64,000 nucleotides of DNA from Prionace glauca (Eukaryota > Chordata > Chondrichthyes > Carcharhiniformes > Carcharhinidae): the NCBI GenBank assembly GCA_037974335.1, contig CM075760.1, positions 43,156,103 through 43,220,102 on the forward strand. Reading direction: 5' to 3'. A program made the translations under genes and the position numbers. Positions 42,372-52,748 of the stretch are shown here, piece by piece (the first letter of the stretch is position 1; every line of letters begins with the position of its first letter). Under the pieces are notes generated by a model. That model saw nothing but the letters and a program-made list of their open reading frames with translations. It did no database searches and was not told where the DNA came from.

Positions 42372-42609
42372 TTAATGGAGACGAAGAGAGAGAAGAGAGG
42401 TTATCTGATTTAGGTTCAGTCTGAGACAGAGAAAGAGAGAAGTTCAGTGAATCATTTGAAAGATGCATTGCCTTGGCAGCGGAATGACCAGCTGTACATC
42501 ACACTCAAGAGCGTCCAGGGCCATTCAGTAACTTTATTTATTGACTGAGACATAGAATGTGCAATAAATGCTGAATAAATTACAATATCATGCTTAAAAT
42601 TAATAGGAA

Positions 42610-42790
42610 TTATTTACACAGTCATTAGCACTGGTACCTCACACTGTTAGGGACACAGGTTCCATTTAAGCCTTGTGTAACTGTGTGGTGTTTACACATT
42701 CACCCCGTATGTGCGTGGTTTTCTCCAGGTTTACTGCATCCTTCCTACAGTCCAAAGATGTACAGGTTGGTTGGAGTGGCCATGTTGAAT
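42610..42790 (+). mobile_element. tRNA-derived SINE fragment, plus strand
   Basis: ttagcactggtacctcacac, gttagggacacaggttccat, gtgtgcgtggttttctccag (diverged), cagtccaaagatgtacaggt, ggccatgttgaattgtcc. Confidence 0.5.
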
Positions 42791-43024
42791 TGTCCTTTAA
42801 TGTCCATTTGACATACATTCATTCTGTTCCTCAATCTCTTTTGAACAAGAGGATGTTACAAGTTTCATCCCAAGCTTTCAATAAAATATTTCAGGAAATG
42901 CGACAGCAATTAAATATGATGAACAACTCCCAGTAGTTATTAACAAGACGAAACACATTCTTCGAACCCCATTACATTTTTAAAGCTAATTTCCATTTTT
43001 TCATCTCGTTCTATCCTTTTTTTC

Positions 43025-43340
43025 CATCTGTCAAACGCATTTTATATAAAACCAGTTACTGAGACAGTGTTGGCTTTAATATTAGTGTCCAATATAACAC
43101 GACGTAAGGCACGGATATGTTCAGTAGTGCATGACACAGTGCCTAACAGAATCATATCTGAGATGGAGCCCAATGTAACAGAAATGGCCTCTTGGCTGAA
43201 CAAGAACTCAGAAATGACGATTTGTAACATTTCTCACGGCATGTCATCATATAATAATAAATGGTTTGGTGTGTTATGTCATATAAACTAATATAAGATC
43301 TATTGCAATAATGATGCAAGTGAGTCGCATGCAGTAAATA
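43025..43340 (-). repeat. Degenerate aatataaacagag-type minisatellite
   Basis: Words like gtccaatataacacgacgta and catataaactaatataagat recur. This is the opposite strand of the family at 37700-38000 and 63640-63960. A GA microsatellite follows at 43393-43425. Confidence 0.4.
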
Positions 43341-43738
43341 AACATACAAGGCCCAGTGTCTTGCTGTACATGTCTACAACAAATGTATGTGCGAGAGAGA
43401 GGGAGAGAGAGAGAGAGAGAGAGAGCCGTAAACCATTCCACTGATGAAGAATGTTCCACTGAGTGTTTCCAGTATTTTCTGTTCGGATCTCGGGCACCCA
43501 CAACATCTTGCTTTTGACCAACGAGATATTTGAACAGGTGACTGAAAGGATGGCCAATGCAGGGACAGTTTTATGGATTGACTTAGACGAGGAAAGTGAA
43601 ATAAGGAGATTGAGGGAGGGAATTACAAAGCTTATGCATAGGCAGATGAAAACATCCGAAAGTGAAAAATAATTTCGAAGGTAACAATACAAATTACAGA
43701 ATATACATATATATATATTCAAACATAACCTAACTGTC

Positions 43739-43832
43739 AACACTCGTTCTGTGGCGATTTAGTTTTATTTCTCCCTGAAACACAGAACACTCGTTCTGCG
43801 GTGATTTAGTTTTATTTCTCCCTGAAACAGAT
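43739..43832 (+). repeat. 47-bp direct duplication
   Basis: aacactcgttctgtggcgat, ttagttttatttctccctga, aacacag occurs at 43739 and again at 43786 with two differences. Confidence 0.85.
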
Positions 43833-44289
43833 AAGTAATTAATGAGTGGATAGATATTTAGCCTGTGGGAGCCCATCTGGCGATATTGCGAGTACAGAAT
43901 TCTGTCTCACACAGTCAGTGAATCTGTTGGATGCTTTAAATAAGACAGGTCAATCTTTATCTCTGAAGTCTGTGTCAAATTGACACAGTGCAGTGCAATA
44001 TTCAACTAATAAAATATATCACAACGGTGGTTGCTTGAAGATATTGTAATGAGCACTGTACGATTATTCAGATATTGACCTGTCCCCGAACACCAGTGAA
44101 TCACTGAGAAATTGTTCAAACGGAATATTACTCACACAATAACAGAGCTATTAGATATTTCTCGCAGCTACTTATCGAAATTAGTAAAAATTAAACTTAC
44201 TGCTCCAATCAAGAATGATTAGTGTCAGACAGGCACACCCATATTATATCGGGATTGATAATATCTCGGCAGGCAACATGTTCAAGGTC

Positions 44290-45210
44290 GTATGTTCGAT
44301 TAACAGAGACAGATGTTGGTGTCATTCAAAGAGACAAACCCCCGGTAACATAAAAAAGAGATGAGATCTGATGAAATATGAACAGATCCGTGGTCTCCTG
44401 TCGAATTAATTGAAAGGATCTAATGCAGCATAAATAGAGAGATGGCCGAGAGTGGCATAACGAGAGAAATAACTGAATGTAATGTAAAAACAGACAAGGC
44501 CTACTGTCATATAATTAAAGACTGGCTCTGGTACAACACAAATAGGAGTAATAAATAAAGCGGCATTTTATGCAATGAAAACAAATATAAGATCTGTTGA
44601 AATAATGAATCATTTGAGTCACATTCAATGCATAAAGAGACATATCCTAGTGTGTTGTAATCAATCTTCTGTATACTGCCCTCTTGCCAGTGGCTTACAG
44701 TCTCTTTCTAATGAGTAAAACATTCCCATTCATCACTTTGAGCGTCTGTACTAAACCTCGCATAAACTGTTCAGTTCTGAGGGAACCAAACCAAGTGTTC
44801 AGCTGTTCTGATAGTGCAGTTTATACACGATTAACGTCAAGCCCGACATGACCTTCTCTACCTCACCTGTCCCCCCTTGTCATTTCATGAATTGATGGAA
44901 CTTTTACATGGATTCCCATGAATCACTGTCATTCTGTCAGAATAAGATTCAAGGCCAGGAGAAGACTTCCTTCTGACAGTTAAATGCCAGGCAAAATATA
45001 CATGGTCATATGTTGAATTAACAGAGATGGATGTAAATATGCAAATCCTGTGTAATATAAACAGAGATGGGATCAGATGTAATAGGATCAGATGAGTGAT
45101 CTACTTGAGTTCGAATAGAGAGGAACTAATGTAGCATAAAAAGAGAGATGGCTCAGTGTACATAACGGGAGAAATAACCGAATGTAGCATAAATTCATTT
45201 GGAATGTATT
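44290..45210 (-). repeat. Long degenerate minisatellite (aatataaacagagatgg type)
   Basis: Units such as gtaacataaaaaagagatga, gcagcataaatagagagatg, tgtaatataaacagagatgg and gtagcataaaaagagagatg recur every 35-45 bases. They are the complementary strand of ctctgtttatatt units elsewhere in the window. Confidence 0.55.
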
Positions 45211-45559
45211 CGTGTTATAAATGTATAGTGTAATATTGGACATAGATCTCAGAATTTAGGCGCACTGAGTTAAATGTCATCATGCCAAAACACAAACTGT
45301 GATCAGTTAAGAATGGAAACAACATAATTTCTGAGTCAAACTGAAATGTATTCAATTCGCACAAGATACCTCACGATCCAACCTGTGACCCAGTCCTGAA
45401 TGTTCAATTATTCCACTAATAAATGTGATGATATTTCAGTCTCGGGGGTAGTATAGCAATATCATTATTAAGCTAGTATTCCAGAAGCTTGGGACAGGAG
45501 TTCCAGTTCCACCCTGGCAGCTGGGGAATTTCAACTCAATGACTTGATAAAGACATCGT

Positions 45560-45650
45560 GTGTATTTAAAGGTTTGAAGTTTATTTAATCGTCACAAATG
45601 GGTTTACATTCACACTGTAATGAAGTTACTGTGAAAATCATATATGGTCA
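45560..45650 (-). mobile_element. SINE tail fragment, minus strand
   Basis: aagtttatttaatcgtcaca, aatgggtttacattcacact, gtaatgaagttactgtgaaa: the left end of minus-strand SINEs as at 18661 and 46715. Confidence 0.6.
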
Positions 45651-45689
45651 AAGCTCATCTTTTTCTCGGATGTCTTTCAGGGGAGGAAA

Positions 45690-46705
45690 TGTTACTTCTT
45701 AGTTAAAAGCTACATAAAATTACCAGAAGAAGAAACAAGCCTGAGGTTTCAGAGATTTTTAAAATTCAACAAAAAAAAAGTCCAAATAATCGACGGGGGA
45801 AATAGAGAATGGGAGTAAAATTGCAGGGAACATAAAAATTATTTATAACCGTTTATATCAATATCTGAAGAGAGAAGGATTTTTTAAGATAAATGTAAAT
45901 CCCTTAGAGCCCGAATCCAGGGAAATTATAATGGGGAATAAATAAATATTGAATGAATACAAAACTAAGTTTGACATTACCTTCACACAAGTATCATCCC
46001 AGAAATGTTCGGGAACCAAGGGGATAGTTGTAAGACGGTATTAAGGGAAATCAGTATTAGTAAAATCATTCTGGGTAAAATAATAGGGTGAAATTCTGGT
46101 TGGTCACTGGGGCCTGATAATCCCAGAATATGGAAGGAAATGGCCCAGGAAATGTTGGATACAAGGCTGCCCATCTTCTAAAATTCTTTATAGGCTGTAA
46201 CAATTCCTACAGGTTGGAGGGTGACAAATGTAATCCCGATATATACAGAGAAAGGAAGAATGAAACTGATAAATGACAGACTGACTTTAACATCAGTTAG
46301 AGATTGTTATCAAATCCATGATAGGAAAATATTTTGAAAGCATGGACGGAGTTTGACGAAACCAGTATGGGCTTAAGAAAGACATGTTTATCTTAACAAA
46401 CCTACTTGCATTTTTTGAGGATGTAAGTAATAGGTGGGGGCGGGGGAGGGAGGGGGAGGGAAGTTCTTTCGGGTAGAGAGGGGGAGGGATGCAACCAGTT
46501 TACGTGGTGTATTTACACTTTCAGAAGATATGTGAGAAGGTTCTTCATAAAATATTGGGAGGCCCAATGAACGCACGTGAGATGGGGAGTGATGTGTTGG
46601 CCCAGGAAAAGAATTCATTGACAGATAAGAAACAGAGAGTGGAAATAAATGGGTCTTCTTCCGAGTGACGGTCAGCTAACAGTGAGGTACCGCAGGGTCC
46701 CAAAT
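45690..46705 (+). mobile_element. Ancient CR1-like LINE, central part
   Basis: Decayed plus-strand LINE. ggaaatggcccaggaaatgt (46138) and the tttataggctgtaacaattc stretch match reverse-transcriptase N-terminal text, as does agaaacagagagtggaaata (46627). A SINE interrupts it and it appears to resume at 46990-47480. Confidence 0.5.
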
Positions 46706-46709
46706 GTTA

Positions 46710-46985
46710 AATGTTCATTTGTCACAAATAAGCGTATGTTAACACTGCAGTGAAGTTACTTTGAAAATCCCCCGAGTCGCCCACACTCCGGGGCCTGTTC
46801 GGGTTACACTGAGGGAGAATTTAACACGGTCCAATGCACCCTAACCAGAACATCTTTTGAACTATGGGAGGAAATCGGAGCACCCGGAAGAAACCCATAT
46901 AGGCACGGGGAGAACGTGCAGACTCTGTACAGACAGTGACCCATGCCAGGAATCGAACCCAGATCCCTGGCGCTGTGCCACTGTG
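46710..46985 (-). mobile_element. tRNA-derived SINE inside the LINE, minus strand
   Basis: Left end tgttcatttgtcacaaataa, aacactgcagtgaagttact; body ggaggaaatcggagcacccg, gaagaaacccatataggcac; head gaatcgaacccagatccctg. LINE sequence continues on both sides. Confidence 0.75.
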
Positions 46986-46989
46986 GGAT

Positions 46990-47485
46990 CTGAATGAGAG
47001 ACAAATGTAACATGTCCAAAAGGATTGGTGATACGGAACTGGGGGGAATTGTGAGCTGTGAAGAGGATGGGTGGTGGTGGGATGGGGGGCTTCAATGTAA
47101 TCTGGACAAGTTGTTTGAATGGGCGGGCACATGGAATTTAGAGTACAATGTAGCTAAATGTGCAGTTATATACTGGTATGTAAAGCAGAAAGCAATATAT
47201 ATGGGGAAGTGTAATGGACAAATGGATCTGTGTGTCCTTGTACACCAGTTAATGAAATTGGAGAGACATATACAGCCAACAGTTTGGAAAACTTTCATTG
47301 CAAGAAGATTGGAGTTTGGAATTAGGGAGGTATTCCTGTGGTTATGCTGGTTCTTCATCTGACCACCCGTGGTGTAGTACATGGAGTTCTGATCTCATTC
47401 AATAAGAAAGGGTCTGGGGAGAATACAGTTGATACCAAGATTATTGGGACTGCCCTATGAGGCGAGATTGATTTGACTGGGTCTT
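46990..47485 (+). mobile_element. Ancient CR1-like LINE, C-terminal part
   Basis: The plus-strand frame reads LFEWAGTWNLEYNVAKCAVI (compare MEFNVGKCEVVHFG), then diverged C-terminal text to tgggtctttattcgcttga, where a Penelope-like terminus is inserted. A further LINE piece (gagtttagaaggatgacagg) follows at 47633. Confidence 0.6.
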
Positions 47486-47496
47486 TATTCGCTTGA

Positions 47497-47623
47497 CTCA
47501 CCTGAAGAAGGAGCAGTGCTCCGAAAGCTTGTGATTCCAAATAAACATGTTACACTTTAACCTGGTGTTGTGAGATTTCTTTCTGTGCCCACACCAGTCC
47601 ATCACCGTCATCTCCACCTCATG
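47497..47623 (-). mobile_element. Short Penelope-like terminus with target-site duplication
   Basis: 127 bases: ctcacctgaagaaggagcag, tgctccgaaagcttgtgatt, aacctggtgttgtgagattt, caccagtccatcaccgtcat, ctccacctcatg. Flanked by tattcgcttga (47486-47496) and tattcacttga (47624-47634), an 11-base duplication with one difference, so it inserted as a unit into the LINE. Confidence 0.7.
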
Positions 47624-47789
47624 TATTCACTTGAGTTTAGAAGGATGACAGGAGATCTGATTGAAACCCATAAAATTGTGATTGAACCATATAAAACATA
47701 TAACATGAGGGCGGGGCGGTGGCACAGTGGCTGGCACTGCTGCCTCGATTCCCACAGTAGGAATTGAGACTCAGCCAGATTATAGTTTT

Positions 47790-48090
47790 TAAAATTACTT
47801 ATTAGTGTCACAAGTAGATTTCCATTAACAATGCAATTATGTTAACGTGAAGATCCCCTAGTCGCCTGTTCGGGCAGAATTTAGGGGAGAATTTAGCCTG
47901 GCCAAAACGGACCTAAACAGCAAATCTTTCGGACTGTGTGAAGAAAGCGGAGGATCCGGATGAAACTCACCCAGACACAGGGAGAACTTGCAGACGCCAG
48001 CAGACAGTCCCCACAGCTGGGAATTGAAGCCGGGTCCCTGGTGATATTAGACAGCAGTGATAACTATTGTGTCACCGTGCCGTCATCTTA
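47790..48090 (-). mobile_element. tRNA-derived SINE, minus strand
   Basis: ttattagtgtcacaagtaga, ttaacaatgcaattatgtta, cagggagaacttgcagacgc, ctgggaattgaagccgggtc (head), acagcagtgataactattgt. Diverged full-length copy. A small head-like piece of another copy (ggggcggtggcacagtggct) is at 47712-47740. Confidence 0.7.
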
Positions 48091-48347
48091 ACTGAAGCAT
48101 AGTTCAGTAATCCAGTTTTAACTTAGAAAGTATCGTCTATCATGTAGGAGCAACTGATAATAAGCCGAGTAGAGAACTAAAGGAGATATTGTAATATTAT
48201 CGAGACATGGCCTATTGCAATACAAACAGAGATGGGAGCTGGTTGAATGTAAGCAGAGATATGACACGGGCTCCCGGGCTCGAAGAGCCAACTCCTGTTC
48301 CAATCTTATCCTATGAAAGGCATTGAACTGTTTGGAAACTGGCATCT

Positions 48348-48560
48348 GTGATGCTGGGGACCTCAGGAAGAGGCCGAGATGGAAAATCCTCTCGGCACTT
48401 CTGGCGGAAGATTGTAGCAATTGTTTCAGTTTTGATCTTCTCCATTTGCTGGATTCCCACATCATTAAGAATTGCGGTTTTATTTGAGGCTCCAGCTGCG
48501 GTTAATTGCTTTAATGTCCACCACCATTCAGAACTGTACGTGACAGAAGTGCAAAGTTAG
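48348..48560 (+). pseudogene. Possible GPCR TM6-like fragment
   Basis: The plus-strand frame has FWRKIVAIVSVLIFSICWIP followed by TSLRIAVLF. The basic residues before a hydrophobic stretch with a CWxP motif are the signature of TM6 in class A receptors. No TM5, TM7 or NPxxY is found on either side, and no splice sites were assigned. Likely a remnant or coincidence. It is not of the GPR139-like type, which lacks CWxP. Confidence 0.25.
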
Positions 48561-48749
48561 ATCCTACCTGGAAAAATTCGGATCAAGGTGATTGTGTGAT
48601 GTATACATTGACATGTACTGGTGCAATACCAGTTTAAACAGCGCGCTGTATGTTATAATATATTATAATGATGGACAGGGTCCATTCTAACATATATACA
48701 TATGGAGGCCAATTCAAAACGAACAGATGCAGGGTCCAGTGTATTGCGG

Positions 48750-48950
48750 CAGTCCATGCTGGAATTCTCTGCCAGTTGAAGTGGTGGAGGCTGCCTCGCT
48801 AAATATTTTTAAGACGCGGGTTGATGGGTTTTTGATGAGCGAGGGGATTAAGGGTTATGGGGAGAGGGCGGGAATGTGGAACTGAGCCACGACAGATCAG
48901 CCATGAGATGGCCTACTCCTGCTCCTATTTCTTATGTTCTTATGCTTCGT
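48750..48950 (+). mobile_element. CR1-like LINE 3-prime tail
   Basis: ctggaattctctgccagttg, gtggaggctgcctcgctaaa, gattaagggttatggggaga, gatggcctactcctgctcct, atttcttatgttcttatg: a heavily 5-prime-truncated copy, followed directly by another LINE copy. Confidence 0.8.
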
Positions 48951-50195
48951 GTAATGGAGGAGAGCCGGTGGATGTGGTCTTTCTGGATTTTCAGAAGGCG
49001 TTTGACAAGGTACCTCACAAGAGGTTATTGCAGAAGGTCAGGGGACATGGAGTTGGGGGTAGGGTGTTAGCGTGGATAGAGGATTGGTTGTCAAATAGGA
49101 GGCAGAGAGTGGGGGTCAATGGATGCTATTCGGATTGGCGGTTGGTGACTAGTGGGATGCCCCAGGGGTCGGTGCTGGGGCCTCAGCTATTTACCATTTA
49201 TATAGATGATCTGGAGGAGGGAACCGAGTGCAGGGTGTCGAAATTTGCTGATGACACCAAGACTGGGGGAAAGGCAAATTGTGCGGAGGGTGTGGAGAGT
49301 CTGCAGAAGGATCTAGATAGGCTGGGCGAATGGGCCAGGAAATGGCAAATGGAATTTAATGTTGGCAAGTGTGAGGTGGTCCACTTTGGTAGGAGGAATG
49401 GTAGGAAGGACTATTACTTACGGGGCGAAAAACTGCAGCAGGCGACGGTGCAGAGGGACCTCGGGGTCCTTGTGCATGAGTCGCAAAAACCCAGCTTGCA
49501 GGTGCAGCAGGTGGTCAGGAAGGCGAATGGGATGCTGGCCTTCATAGCGAAGGGGATTGAATATAAAAGTAGGGAGGTCTTGCTGCAGCTGTATAGGGCA
49601 TTGGTGAGGCCGCAGCTGGAGTACTGTGTGCAGTTTTGGGCGCCGCACCTGCGCAAGGATGTTTTGGCCCTGGAGGGAGTGCAGAGGAGGTTTACTCGGC
49701 TGATACCGGAGTTGAGGGGATTGAGCTATGAGGAGAGGCTGAATAAACTAGGCTTGTACTCGTTAGAGTTTAGAAGAATGAGGGGAGATCTCATTGAGAC
49801 TATAAGATGATGAATGGGATGGATAGGATAGAGGTGGAGAGACTGTTCCCGCTCAAAAAAGACAGTAGGACTAGGGGGCACAGCCTCAAGATAAAGGGGG
49901 GGCGGTTTAGAACAGAGTTGAGGAGGAACTTCTTCACTCAAAGGGTGGTGAATCTCTGGAATTCTCTGCCCGTTGAAGTGGTGGAGGCTGCCTCGCTAAA
50001 TATTTTTAAGAAACGGGTTGATGGGTTTTTGATAAGAGAAGGGATTAAGGGTTATGGGGAGAGGGCGGGAAGGTGGAGCTGAGTCACGACAGATCAGCCA
50101 TGATCTTATTGAATGGCGGGGCAGGCTCGAAGGGCCAGATGGCCTACTCCTGCTCCTATTTCTTATGTTCTTATGTTCTTATGTTCTTATGTAAT
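48951..50195 (+). mobile_element. CR1-like LINE, 5-prime truncated
   Basis: Reverse transcriptase from the first catalytic Asp region onward: VDVVFLDFQKAFDKVPHKRL, TSGMPQGSVLGPQLFTIYID, KFADDTKTGG, MEFNVGKCEVVHFGRRNGRK, the C-terminal block to IETIR at 49808, then after a one-base slip MMNGMDRIEVERLFPLKKDS and FLIREGIKGYGERAGRW. Tail (ttatgttctta)n. This is one of the best-preserved copies. Confidence 0.85.
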
Positions 50196-50379
50196 GTAAC
50201 CCACCAAGATTTATTTCCATCTGCTGGCAAAACTTTGTAATTACAGTTAGTGTGAAAATATCATTGTCAGGTATGATCTATGGTATCAATGGAACAAGAA
50301 TTCACATCCATTAATGTCATATCACATCCCCTTCTGCAAGGTGCCAAAATTTATGGTGCAATGAATTGTACCTGTCCGT

Positions 50380-51200
50380 TGCTGAATTATGCAGATGAAG
50401 TGGTGTACGGCAGGAATCTGTCTGGGGCCTCAATTATTTACAATATTCATTAAGGGCTTAGATAATGGGACAAAAAGTCAAATATCCAAATGGTAGATCA
50501 AGATATAATTTTTATAAGGGACAACGCTAAATTTAGTGGATGCCAAACAGGATTTGGGGTTCGGCACATAGTTTCTTAAAATGTTACGATCTGCTTCAGA
50601 AAATAATCATTAAGACCAATGGAATGCCTCCCTTCATATACAAAGGACTGGGGGATACGGAGGCAGATGTTGTGCTCCAATTGTGCACAATCCTTGTTCC
50701 ACCCCAATTAGAGTACTGTGAGCAAGTATGGGCAACATATCTTTGGAAAAATGTTGACTCTGGACGGAGTTCAACGCAAGTTGCAAGGAGAGATCAGACG
50801 AATTTAGACATTTTTCTCTCGAATTCAGAAGTTTGAAGGCTGTTCTGATAGAAAGCAATGAAATACCTACAGGGAAGGACTGTTTCCATTAGTTGAAGGT
50901 TCGAGATTAAAAGACCATAGTTTAAAAAAAAATAGGGAAAGGCCTTTCAGGAGAGTTGATAGAAAACATTAGTACAAGTCCAGAGAGGTGAATGATTGGA
51001 ACTCTCTTCGGCAATTGCCGGTGGGAGCTGGTACAATTGTTAGATATAAGTCTGAGGTCTTTTTTTTAATTGAACAGGTGTCTCAAGAGATATGGACTCA
51101 GCGAAGCCAAAATGGATTCGGCCACAGATCAGCCATGATCTTATTAAATGGTGGGGCGAGTTCGAGGAGCTGAGTGGCCTACTCCTGTGGCTATGTCCCG
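50380..51200 (+). mobile_element. Older CR1-like LINE fragment
   Basis: gaatctgtctggggcctcaa (reverse-transcriptase GSVLGPQ region), gtactgtgagcaagtatggg (EYCVQFW region), and the 3-prime end gccacagatcagccatgatc, ttattaaatggtggggcgag. Much more diverged than its neighbours. Confidence 0.65.
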
Positions 51201-51594
51201 ATGTTGCCAGGGCAGCATCAGATGAAAATGGCTCAATCCATGGGAACGTATTTTTGTTGATTTTGGTTAAAAGGAGGGATGTTACCCAGGGAGCTGTTGG
51301 AGACCACGGGACCTTTAATGTCCAGCTCGGCAAACATGGCGTTGGGGAAAATGTTCCTCATTCCATTTGAAATTTAGTTGGGTCTCTGAAGACTCCCAGG
51401 AGGCCAAGATGTAGTTTTAAGTTGAAAGATAATGTGTGTGTGTGTGTGAAAGGGAAACAATTTGTGGGAAAGAATGAGAACGACAGAATATATGTGTGTG
51501 CGTCTTTGTGTGTTGTCTGATAAATGTCATATAGTTTACACATCAGCAACACCGGCATCCTTCCATTTCCATTAGAAAAGTTAGAATCACAGTA

Positions 51595-51655
51595 AACACA
51601 TGTCCACGGTCGGCAAGTGGGAGGCTTTCAAGGGAAAACTGAAAAGGTTGTAGGA
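51595..51655 (+). mobile_element. 5-prime piece of the 52.7-kb LINE, split by insertion
   Basis: cggcaagtgggaggctttca, agggaaaactgaaaaggttg matches the part of CR1-like LINEs that precedes acatgtgccggtaaagagga, found at 52755. The LINE copy between them is a later insertion. Confidence 0.5.
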
Positions 51656-51659
51656 AAGT

Positions 51660-52748
51660 TGGTTGGTTGTCAAATAGGAGGCAGAGAGTGGGGGTCAATG
51701 GATGCTATTCGGATTGGCGGTTGGTGACTATTGGAGTGCCTCAGGGGTCGGTGCTGCGGCCGCAGCTATTTACCATTTATATAGATGATCTGGAGGAGGG
51801 AACTGAGTGTATGGTGTCGAAATTTGCTGATGACACCAAGATTGGAGGAAAGGCAAATTGCGCGGAGAGTGTGGAGAGTCTGCAGAAGGATCTAGATAGG
51901 CTGGGCGAATGGGCCAGGAAATGGCAAATGGAATTTAATGTTGGCAAGTGCAAGGTGGTGAACTTTGGTAGGAATAATGGTAGGAAGGATTATCACTTAC
52001 GTGGTGAAAAACTGCAGCAGGCGACGGTGCAGAGGGACCTTGGGGTCCTTGTGCATGAGTCGCAAAAACCCAGCTTGCAGGTGTAGCAGGTGATCAGGAA
52101 GGCGAATGGGATGCTGGCCTTCATAGCGAGGGGGAATGTATATAAAAGTAGGGAGGTCTTGCTGCGGCTGTATAGAGCATTGATGAGGTATTGTGTGCAG
52201 TTTTGGGCGCCGTACTTACGCAACGATATTTTGGCCTTGGAGGGAGTGCAGAAGAAGTTTACTAGGCTCATGCCAGAGTTGAGGGGGTTGAGCTATGAGG
52301 AGAGGTTGAATAAACTAGGCTTGTACTCGTTAGAGTTTAGAAGAATGAGGGGAGATCTCATTGAGACTTATAAGATGATGAATGGGATGGAGAGGATAGA
52401 GGTGGAGAGACTCTTCCTGCTCAGAAAGGATAATAGGACTAGGGGGCACAGCCTCAAGATAAAGGGGGGGCGGATTAGAACGTAGTTGAGGAGGAACTTC
52501 TTCACTCAGAGGGTGGTGAATCTCTGGAATTCTCTTCCCGTTGAAGTGGTGGAGGCTGCCTCGCTAAATATTTTTAAGACGCGGGTTGATGGGTTTTTGA
52601 TAAGAGAGGGGATTAAGGGTTATGGGGAAAGGGCGGGAATGTGGAACTGAGCCACGACAGATCAGCCATGATCTTATTGAATGGTGGGGCAGGCTCGAAG
52701 GGCTAGATGGCCTACTCCTGCTCCTATTTCTTATGTTCTTATGTTCTC
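51660..52748 (+). mobile_element. CR1-like LINE, 5-prime truncated, inserted in another LINE
   Basis: SNRRQRVGVNGCYSDWRLVT, GSVLRPQLFTIYIDDLEEGT, KFADDTKIGG, then a TAG and continuation to the C-terminus and tail ttatgttcttatgttct at 52730-52747. Nearly identical in sequence to 49090-50190, so both belong to a recently active subfamily. Confidence 0.8.
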
